Position numbers and translations under genes: made by a program. 64,000 nucleotides of DNA from Meghimatium bilineatum (lineage: Eukaryota > Mollusca > Gastropoda > Stylommatophora > Philomycidae). How positions within the stretch are numbered: position 1 is the stretch's first letter; every line of letters begins with the position of its first letter. A model generated the notes under the pieces. The model saw only the letters and a list, made by a program, of their open reading frames with translations. It did no database searches and had not been told where the DNA came from. Shown piece after piece: positions 56,240 through 64,000 of the stretch. The stretch lies in the NCBI GenBank assembly GCA_034231615.1, contig CM067309.1, positions 23,245,965 through 23,309,964 of the forward strand, given 5' to 3'.

Positions 56240-58745
56240 AATAGCACTGCAGTCAGCCATACGTGCGATTAAGGGAGTAGGATGTGTGATTTTGACTACC
56301 CCACCGAAAGACTTCTGGAATGATGGAGCCTACTAAAGACCCACGTATGTACTGTTGAGAGAGAATCAACCCTTTTAATGAGAAGAGACAGTGCTGAGTT
56401 AATCCGGATAGTTTTGGATGCACTATAAAACGATAAAACTCCTTTAGAGGAAACTCGTAAAGCAATTCATCAGCTTTTTAGTGGAAAAGCACCTGGCTCT
56501 GCCTCAATACCAATCGAAATATATAAGTATTGTGGTAAAAATCTTATTGAGAAACCATATAATTTTCCAACAGTCTTGGAAAAGAGAAATTACTCCACAA
56601 AACTTCCTGGATGCAACACTTATCTATACGCTGTGACCCTTGTTTGCCTTGTGGATTCAGGGGTAGAAGAGTTTTCTGGAGATTACCTTCTGGTGTGCTG
56701 TTTGTAAGCTTCTTCCTGTGGCTTGTTTGATTTCTGTGATCCATCTTTTACATGGTATGCCTCTGGCTTCATAGCCGTGATGTCTATGTGTCATGGCCAT
56801 CTGTTGGTAATCTGGAAGTGTATGAAAACCACTTGATCTGTTGTCTTTTGATGTGTTCCAATACTGGTATTGTTTTGGTTATCTGTCTGATGTTATCGTC
56901 TCTAATTATATCTCTTAATGACATTCCGAGTATTCTTCGTAGACATGTCGTTTCTGCTGTCACTATTTTTCTATTGTTCTATTCTATTGTCTATTGTTTT
57001 CTGTGGCTCTTTCTGTTAGTTGTCTAAGTGTAAAGATAGCATCCATACAACTGTTATTCTTACGGAAGTCCATTTTGTGTTTTTAAGATGTTGTTCAATG
57101 TATGGTTCTAATATTCTGTTAACTATTTTCCCTGTTTGACTTAGTAAGGATATTCCTCTTAACAATGCAACAATTATTCACCTGTATAAATGTAAAGGGA
57201 AACGCCAGTCCTGTAATAACCATCGTGGTATCTCGCTACTGTCCATCTCTGGGAAGATATTTACTATAATCCTTTTAACCCGTCTTACATCTCATTTTAA
57301 TGAAGGATTATTACCCGAAAGCCAATGTGGCTTCAGAAAAGAACGTGGAACAATTTATATGGTATTTGCTGAAAGACAATTTAAAGAAAAAAGTCAAGAA
57401 CTACACTGTGACTTGCACACAGCAATCATAGACTTAATTAAAGCATTTGAGTAAGTATAGAGGGGCTGTGGAAGATTATGGCAAAATATGGATGCCCACC
57501 GAAATTTATCACAATGGTGCAGTAATTGCATGATGGAATGCAAACTAGAGCTTAGTATGATGGAGAATTATCTGAAACGTTTCCTATCTCAAATAGAGTA
57601 AAAGAGGGATGTGTGTTAGCACCTATCCTATTTAGCATAATGTTCTATGCTATGTTAGATGATGCGTTCAGAGATCTAGACTTGGGAGTAAACATCATAT
57701 ACCGCATAGATGGAAAATTGTTCAGTCTTCGACGGCTCTGAGCAAAAACCAAAGTCAAATCACACAATCATGGATCACTTATATGCTGATGACTGTGACC
57801 TAAATTCCAACTCTGATGCTGATCTACAAAGTATTATAGACATATTCTCCAAAGCCTGTACCAACTTTGGACTTGCTATTAACACAGAGAAAACAGAAGT
57901 CATGTACAACCAGCACCTGGCAAAAGCTATCTCGAGCCATGCATAAAGGTAAATGGTGTAGCACTGAAAGTTGTGAATATATTCATATAACTAGGTAGTA
58001 CGTTGTCTCAAGATGCCAGCGTTGATGATGAAGTGTATACAAGTATCGCCAAGGCAAGCAACACTTTCGGCAGATTGTACGCAAATGTGTGGCGTAGAAA
58101 TAGCATTTACCTACAGACTATGCTGAAATGTTACAGAGCAGTGGTACTTCCAGTGCTGTTATACGCTAGTGAAACATGGCTGTGTATAGACGTCATGTGA
58201 GGAAACTTAATCACTTTCACACATCTTGTCTCAAGAAAGTTATGACCATCAGATGTCAAGACAAAATTCCAGATACCACGGTCCTTGACAGATCTGGTAT
58301 CCCCAGCATTGACACTATCCTGATGCAGACACAGATTCGTTGGTTATGTCATTTGGTACGTATATCAGACCATCGCCTGCGAAAGACACTTCTCTATGGT
58401 GAGCTAGCGAAGGGTACACGATCTCAAGATGGCCAAAAGAAGCGCTGCAGAGAATCATTACAGGCTTCACTGAAAGCCTTTTAAATAGACCAAGATACAT
58501 GGGAACAACATGCACAAAATTGATCTACATGGCGCTTTACAGTCAAACGGGCGCATCATCTTGTGAAAGCAGCAGCCCAACAGCGAAGAGGTTATAAAGT
58601 CACGGATAGACCAAAATCCGTCTACAGTGGTCATTCCATGCCCTGATTATTAATAATCTACGAACTATTAGGCATTGACATAATTTTAATTGAATTTTCA
58701 AAAGTGGATGTAAGAGATGGTCATCATCACTTGCCATAGATAAAC
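56240..58745 (+). pseudogene. LINE family B copy 5, longest (RT core to 3' end)
   Basis: In broken frames: RDSAELIRIVLDAL, LEETRKAIHQLFSGKAPGSA then SIPIEIYKY (about 56385-56530); after an insertion HLYKCKGKRQSCNNHRGISL (57180), LLPESQCGFRKERGT, DLIKAFE, VKEGCVLAPILFSIMF, the catalytic box HLYADDCDLNSN (57776), LAINTEKTEVMYN, DDEVYTSIAKASNTFGRLYA, YRRHVRKLNHFHTSCLKKVM, MQTQIRWLCHLVRIS and QKKRCRESLQASLKAF. These motifs belong to a widespread animal non-LTR family; the clade is not decided. Many stops. The 3' end ttttcaaaagtggatgtaag is shared. Confidence 0.85.
56619..57164 (-). mobile_element. LINE family D insertion in LINE B copy 5
   Basis: Flanked by ATGCAACA (56611-56618 and 57165-57172). 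The minus strand gives GISLLSQTGKIVNRILEPYI, then after an internal deletion TTCLRRILGMSLRDIIRDDN, IPVLEHIKRQQIKWFSYTSR, ending aaaactcttctacccctga. Confidence 0.85.
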
Positions 58746-59149
58746 ACACATCAAACGATGAAGTATATGCTGATAGAAATGATATACATGTACAGAGAAT
58801 GATAGAAATACAAGTGATTGGGGTGGGGGTAGGGAAAGGAAGTTCGTCCTCTCTGGCAAGATCAGAAGAACCAACAAATGTCAGGGATACCGTACTTATG
58901 ACACGATTGATCAGGTGTTATCAAGTAACATTGTATGACAAGTTTTCTCATCGGAAAACATCCTTAAAGTGACGCATTTGACTTTTCCCGACTTGTCATT
59001 GGTTGCAGACATAAAGTGTGTACAAAGTGACCAACTGTCATTGAAAATCACGGAAAGTTAAATGAATCATTTTAGAATGTTGTTCTGGTAAATACCAATT
59101 ACTATTTAATAACTACTAATTGCTAGTGACTTGAAGAAATTACCATCTT
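58746..59149. other. Interval with no recognised feature
   Basis: No coding or repeat signal was recognised. Confidence 0.5.
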
Positions 59150-59745
59150 CAAATGTCTCGGGTCGCCGATATGTGATGATTGAAAGTCTGGAAATAAGAT
59201 TAAGTTAACTCGAGATGGCAATGACTGCCATGACAAAGTTGAATATGATTTTGAAAAGTAATATCAGTATTAGAGTAAAGATTAATCTATTAATATCGCT
59301 AGTGCTAAATATACTTTTATACGATGTGAAAGCTGGATACTCAATGTACAAACAGAAAGCAGGATTCAGGATTTTGAAAACACGAGCTGCAGACGTTTGT
59401 TAAGAAGTAGCTAGATAGAACACAAGACAAATATATTTTTCCGGCAGCAAATAAATAAACTTACAGGTTATCAAGAACCACTATTGGCAGTTGTGAAATG
59501 ACGTAAACTTGTTTGGTTTGGGCATGTAACGAGACAAGACTCGCTTTTTAAAATTATGTTGTAAGAAACAGTCGATGGTGGAAGAGGACAGAGAAAATCT
59601 TTGATTGATAACATTAAGGGATAGTGTAGGAGTAATTTGTCAGCATTCTTCTGAATGGCTGAGGATAGAGTTGTTTGTAGGGTTTTGTGTGCTGATGTAT
59701 CCAGTGTGGTACCCCTACCAACCTGGCGGGTTATGAATCTTATTA
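59150..59745 (+). pseudogene. LINE family K copy, longest
   Basis: It encodes MAMTAMTKLNMILKSNISIR, VKINLLISLVLNILLYDVKA, broken KLVWFGHVTRQD-type and LQETVDGGRGQRKSLIDNIK-type stretches, and ends gtgtgctgatgtatccagtg then tggtacccctacc. It lacks the RT core. Confidence 0.75.
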
Positions 59746-60733
59746 TTATAAATGTATAGCGATTTAAAGAACGTTTATTGAGAAATAGAGGACACTTTAA
59801 CTGACTTGTAGAGTTCTATGGACATTATTGTCGGTATAAGCGTGGTTTAAACAATCTGTTACAGCGGGTTTATGTATATCAAGCATGTCATTAGCAAACA
59901 CAAGCTGTGATTGAAGTATGTTAAAAGGTCAGTATCAGTGCCGAGACAGTCTGACAACAAACATACAGAGAAAAATTCTAGCGATAGGTTAACCCCACAA
60001 CCATACCCCAGATGATACCCAAATCGGTCTTGTCAAAGCAATAACTGGTAAAAGACAAAGTTGCCAACAGTTGAGACAAGTCAGTTCAGATCCTTAGTCA
60101 TGATGTGAGCCAGCGTGATGATGACGAATGTCGATTTATACCATCTGATGCCATTTATAAAATAACTGTTCAACCAACATGTCTAAAAGTTATATATGCG
60201 ATGATATATAACTATATACGCTGCTCCCAGAGATAAAGAGCTAAAAATGTTACTTGGAGCACAGGAGAGCTAATTTAAAAAAGGCTTTGACCCCATACCA
60301 CATGAAAAAAGCTTAATCTGACAGTAGACCCAAAAGTATCGCCACTTTGATCTACAAGAACAAATTCTCTGCGTGTGTTGCATGGCGGGAAGACCACGCT
60401 ATTGTGGTAGGGTTTCTTCGTGGGCTCGTCTAAATTACCAATATGATTTCATTCTGGTTCAATTTCCGTCAGCTGTAAGAATTATTTTCATTTATCCTCA
60501 TGCTTCCTACTTGAATTTATTTAAATAAATAAATAAGCTGGGATTTTCCCTTGTGTGAATCTTTGGTGATTTCAAAAACGTCAGTGGTAACCGTGTATGG
60601 GAATCTATTTCCTAGCAATCTGTAATAGAGTTACCCCCCGTTCGTTCTTCATAATATTGATAGACACATTTTTCTGTGTGGCTTATGCTTATGGCTAAAG
60701 TATTTTAACATCTGTCTGTGAATTTAATAAGAA
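59746..60733. other. Upstream of INTS2 exon, nothing recognised
   Basis: This should include the INTS2 5' untranslated region or promoter. Pyrimidine-poor sequence precedes the start codon (tttaataagaaATG), so it is unclear whether 60732 is a splice acceptor or transcribed leader. No TATA box was convincingly seen. Confidence 0.4.
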
Positions 60734-61020
60734 ATGTGTGAACTTGAAGTACCTGTCAAACAACATGTGTTTAAGGCCATGCAAACTATGGATACAGACA
60801 CTTTGAGCGCTTGTTCAGACGCTGATCTCAGACCTATATTGCCAGGATTGGTTAGAATGGCGTTGTGTGCGCCATTGGATAGTAGTGTACACGGAAAGCA
60901 AACAAGGAAGAAAGTGCTAGCAATTCTTTCGAGACTTGAGGTTGTCAACAGTATTGTGGATATGCTTTCTATTGATTTCCATGCACTAGAACAAGATGTA
61001 AAAAAGGAGCAACAGCTTAG
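60734..61020 (+). CDS. INTS2: Integrator complex subunit 2, first coding exon
   Basis: INTS2 is a large helical-repeat subunit of the Integrator complex, which binds the RNA polymerase II C-terminal domain and processes snRNA 3' ends and paused transcripts. The exon opens MCELEVPVKQHVFKAMQTMD and continues LSACSDADLRPILPGLVRMA, LCAPLDSS, then VVNSIVDMLSIDFHALEQDV and KKEQQLR. The stretches RP.LP.LVRMALCAP and SIDFHALEQD.KKEQQLR are near-identical to the INTS2 N-terminus as I know it. It is 287 bp: 95 codons plus two bases, ending CTTAG|GTATGA. Human INTS2 is about 1,200 residues, so most of the gene lies to the right of the window. No further exon was found before 64000. Confidence 0.93.
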
Positions 61021-61429
61021 GTATGACTGCCTGATTATATAATATATGCCGATCCGGTATGCGGCTATGCCTCCTTACTTAATTAAACGCTTAATTCATA
61101 TTAATAATTATATTTGGTTTTGTTGATCTCTAGGACTACTCAGTAGTCAATGTCAACTGACTCACTCTACTCTTCTCTAGCCCTATATTTTCCGAACCAT
61201 TTGGCGACTTGAATTTGATTGATTTTGATACATTCACATAACATCACTAACATGAGTAAGTAGAAGTAGTACATAATATAATTATAATACATCACATATG
61301 ATATAAATATTATATAATTATAATATATAATTATATACTATACTATATAATATAGTTACTATCTGAAATAATTGCCCAACTGAAAATTACATTCAGTGAC
61401 TCTTTTTTTGTTAATGCTGAGTGTATGTT
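61021..61429 (+). other. INTS2 intron 1, start
   Basis: AT-rich, with ataattataatatataattat-type simple sequence at 61270-61350. No element identified. Confidence 0.6.
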
Positions 61430-62320
61430 ATTGTTAACCATTAGGGCATTGGAGTAAAAGTAAAACTGTGCAATTTTCCCCTGGGCCTGTATTCTTTTTG
61501 GAAAATTTGTGTTATTTATGTTTGGTAAACACAATATCTTTTGTGTTTGTAAAGACATAAAAATAATTTTTGCACATGTAAATAAAGTAGTGAATAATGA
61601 ATATAATTGTGTTTTTGTTGTTATTATGTGTGTGATATGACAGTTGTGAAGTTGAAAATTGGGGGAATATCTCAAAATGCCATTTTAAAAAATCGCAAAT
61701 TAATTTTTTTTGATGACCCTAATACCTGAGCAATGTGTGGCAATATTGATAAAATTCTCCTAAATACTTATTCCTGTTGTATATATGCTGCTTCATATCC
61801 AAATTAATATAATTTGGACTAAATAAACTTAAAAAAAAATGCAAAAATTGCATACAACGTCCGTTCATTCAAGACTAGGTGTAGTTGGACATACAACGTT
61901 TTTATTTTAAATGCAGATATTCACTGAATAAACAAACATTCTAAATTATTCTTATAATATAACAACAACTAAACCATGTAGATATTACTTACCATGATGA
62001 TGATCACGAACCATATCATGTGATACTACATTTGATAGTAAAATATAGCGTCGGAAATCCAGTCGTTCCAGAAATTAGTTGACAAAATCAGCCGGCTTTC
62101 TCCTTCTTACAATCCTAATGTGTAACGGAATTTGACCTGAGGATGTGACATATTCCTAGCTTCATGTGGCAGGAATTCTATGTCATATGAGCTTAACTTC
62201 ATGTGATTCCGTACTGATGAATCAGGGGCACAGCAGCGGGAGTGAATGGAGACGCCTTCAGGCCCAAGTTACGTAATGATGTTGGGGACTACAGTCGCCT
62301 ACAGAGCCCATAAAGTTAAT
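61430..62320 (-). repeat. Repeat R1, uninterrupted copy
   Basis: The reverse complement runs through the landmarks of 364-540 (cctgattcatcagtacggaa, ccacatgaagctaggaat) and directly into those of 2156-2593 (gaaagccggctgattttgtc, attatattcattattcacta) with only about 60 bp between, where the left copy has PLE1. It carries an extra 280 bp (about 61680-61960) absent from the left copy. It lies in INTS2 intron 1. Confidence 0.8.
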
Positions 62321-62699
62321 ATTATAGCATTTAGCTTAGCCTAACACATCATCCTAATGCTGTAAAGCCCAATTGATTTGATAACTTATACCAGAGGTCT
62401 GTAAACTGTTATTAAACACAAAAACACTACTGGTCATGGGCCGGACAAAAAAAAGTTAATCTGAAAGTTTACTTAGGCCTACACATTTGTTATTTGTTTA
62501 TTTTAATTTAGGTCTAGGGCCTACATGTTTGAAGGTAAAGTTGTGATCAGAATGTACACTGGAATACGAAAAGGACCAGTGATAAAATGTGACACCCTTA
62601 ACTGCAAGGTCTGCTAGTTTCTAGAACCATATTAATATTACTAAATATTCATTACAATTTTTAAAACTTATTTACGTGTATGTATATATGTAGCTCTCT

Positions 62700-63245
62700 A
62701 CCAGAATTGCATTGGCATCAAGTGTGTTCCACCACCTAAGAAACATCTGGAAATCAAAAGCAATAAGTAAACACACCAAACTACAACTGTTGAACTCCAG
62801 TATGATATCTGTGTTGACATATGGTTGCGAAAGTTGGAAAATGACAAAAGCGCTGGAGAAGAAATTGAACTCATTTGAAAATAAATGTCTTAGAAAACTC
62901 TTAAATATTGGTTGGGAAGAATTGAAGTTAAACATGCAAGTAAGAGAAAATATTAAATAGCAATATGTCTCTACAACAATAAGAAGAAAACGATGGACTT
63001 ATATTGGACATGTACTTATAATGAACGAAAACAGACTGCCACTACAAGCATTAAAATGGGTACCAAAAGAAAAAATAGGAAGACCAAAAGAGACTCTTCG
63101 CAGAACAACCATCAAAGAGGGTAGACTATGGGTCTCAACAACATATATGAATTACATAGTAGCATCACATGCCTTGAACTGGAGAGCTCTGGTTTCTGCC
63201 ATATGCACAGTGCTTTGCTCTGAAGGAACATAGATAGATAGATCC
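62700..63245 (+). pseudogene. LINE family F 3' end with GATA tail
   Basis: Two frames: SSVFHHLRNIWKSKAISKHT, KLQLLNSSMISVLTYGCESW, KKLNSFENKCLRKLLNIGWE (62712-62960), and LPLQALKWVPKEKIGRPKET then LRRTTIKEGRLWVSTTYMNY (63021-63233). A C-terminal LINE region. It ends aggaacatagatagatagat. The copy at 42273 belongs to the same family. Confidence 0.85.
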
Positions 63246-63324
63246 ATGTAGCCTATATTTATGTGCAGGTAAATTGATATAATTTATTAAAAATATGTGA
63301 TTCTAGATTTGGCTGGAAATAAAC

Positions 63325-63492
63325 ATCTCCCGCCAAAGACGGATATGTCGGGCCATCGGCACAAATAAAATGGCGACACAATTCATTTCCATTCTCTGGA
63401 CTACATCCTGCTGGAAATCTAGAATGGATCATGGTCCTGCTACAAAGGAGATCCAGTGGGAGTTTGAGAATGAACGCTGAAGAAGAAGAAAT
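63325..63492 (+). mobile_element. SINE family B copy
   Basis: cccgccaaagacggatatgt, cgggccatcggcacaaataa, ctacatcctgctggaaatct, then gaacgctgaagaagaagaa. Full length. Confidence 0.88.
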
Positions 63493-63727
63493 AAACATCT
63501 GGATTATTGTTTTATGAGCACTGTGGGTCAGTAGTCATAATTTGTTTTAGGACTAGCAGGCCATGTAATTTGAGCAGGTGGTTCATAGGTTACTGATCCC
63601 TGTCCAAACCAGAAATTATTGTCCTACTTGTTAAATAGCCATCCTAAGAGCTTTAATTTTTTTGTAATCAACTGTGAATGCACAATTAATTAAGAACAAT
63701 TGTTAGTGTTACTGATATTTTCCCCAA

Positions 63728-63870
63728 TCAGTCTCAAATTCCCACTGGATCTCTCTTATATCAGGACAATGGTCCTACTAGATTTCCATCAGAATGTAGT
63801 CCAGAGAGTATAAATGCATATTATTACCATTTTATTATGACCAAACACATCCAACTTTGGCATCTGTAAC
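63728..63870 (-). mobile_element. SINE family B copy
   Basis: It reads cagtctcaaattcccactgg, caggacaatggtcctactag, tgtagtccagagagtataaa and aacacatccaactttggcat. The tail is lost. Confidence 0.75.
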
Positions 63871-64000
63871 TAATATGTTCATTGTTTTTGTAACTGAATG
63901 GTAGACAGGTCTGTAACTATATCGCTAGACAGTAGGTCAGCTGTATGAGAGAAAGAACTGGTTCTCGTACTTACACACTTGTCACCAAGCTCAAACCATG

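Overview
The window is animal nuclear DNA: introns with GT-AG splice sites, metazoan housekeeping genes, and an AT-rich background packed with retrotransposons and long microsatellites. The mix of Penelope-like elements, RNase H-bearing and other non-LTR elements, a mariner-like element with an unusually wide D-E spacing, piggyBac and (GAA)n-tailed SINEs fits a mollusc, probably a gastropod. That assignment is inference and cannot be proved from the window alone.

Three host genes are recognised. (1) A CLIP-170/CLIP1-type microtubule plus-end protein runs on the minus strand from its start codon at 20275 down to 3269. Five consecutive coding exons join in frame, covering the N-terminus, CAP-Gly 1, the Ser-rich linker and most of CAP-Gly 2; the gene continues past the left edge or into undetected exons. 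(2) A MIF/D-dopachrome tautomerase gene on the plus strand has exon 1 at 44447-44584 and exon 2 at 46705-46877. Its third exon was not found. (3) The first coding exon of Integrator subunit 2 (INTS2) lies at 60734-61020 (+). All other long open frames belong to mobile elements or are by-products of repeats.

Layout: 1-2.6 kb, a Penelope-like element (PLE1) inside an older repeat. 2.6-20.3 kb, the CLIP gene; its 9.8-kb first intron holds a piggyBac inside a LINE and a DD83E mariner-like element inside a MITE. 20.9-23.3 kb, SINEs, a foldback element carrying a PLE fragment, and a LINE. 23.3-25.6 and 27.4-31.4 kb, mostly unassigned AT-rich DNA. 31.9-34.9 kb, PLE2 with a nested LINE and dinucleotide arrays. 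37.4-40.9 kb, a LINE hit by two RNase H-clade LINE insertions. 42.0-43.5 kb, a LINE interrupted by another LINE whose GATA tail has grown to about 0.9 kb. 44.4-47.7 kb, MIF with a LINE about 20 bp beyond its first splice donor and a 17-bp minisatellite in intron 2. 47.9-50.3 kb, PLE3 (-) with a nested LINE. 50.4-59.7 kb, more LINEs and SINEs. 60.7-64 kb, INTS2 exon 1 and an intron holding a copy of the 5'-end repeat that lacks the PLE.

The most informative aspect is the stratigraphy: several insertions can be read directly because target-site duplications, resumed host frames or an uninterrupted copy survive in the same window. The most speculative item is a recurring motif behind the PLE endonuclease that resembles a decayed hammerhead ribozyme. 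LINE family letters (B-K) and SINE letters (A-C) are labels used only in this annotation.
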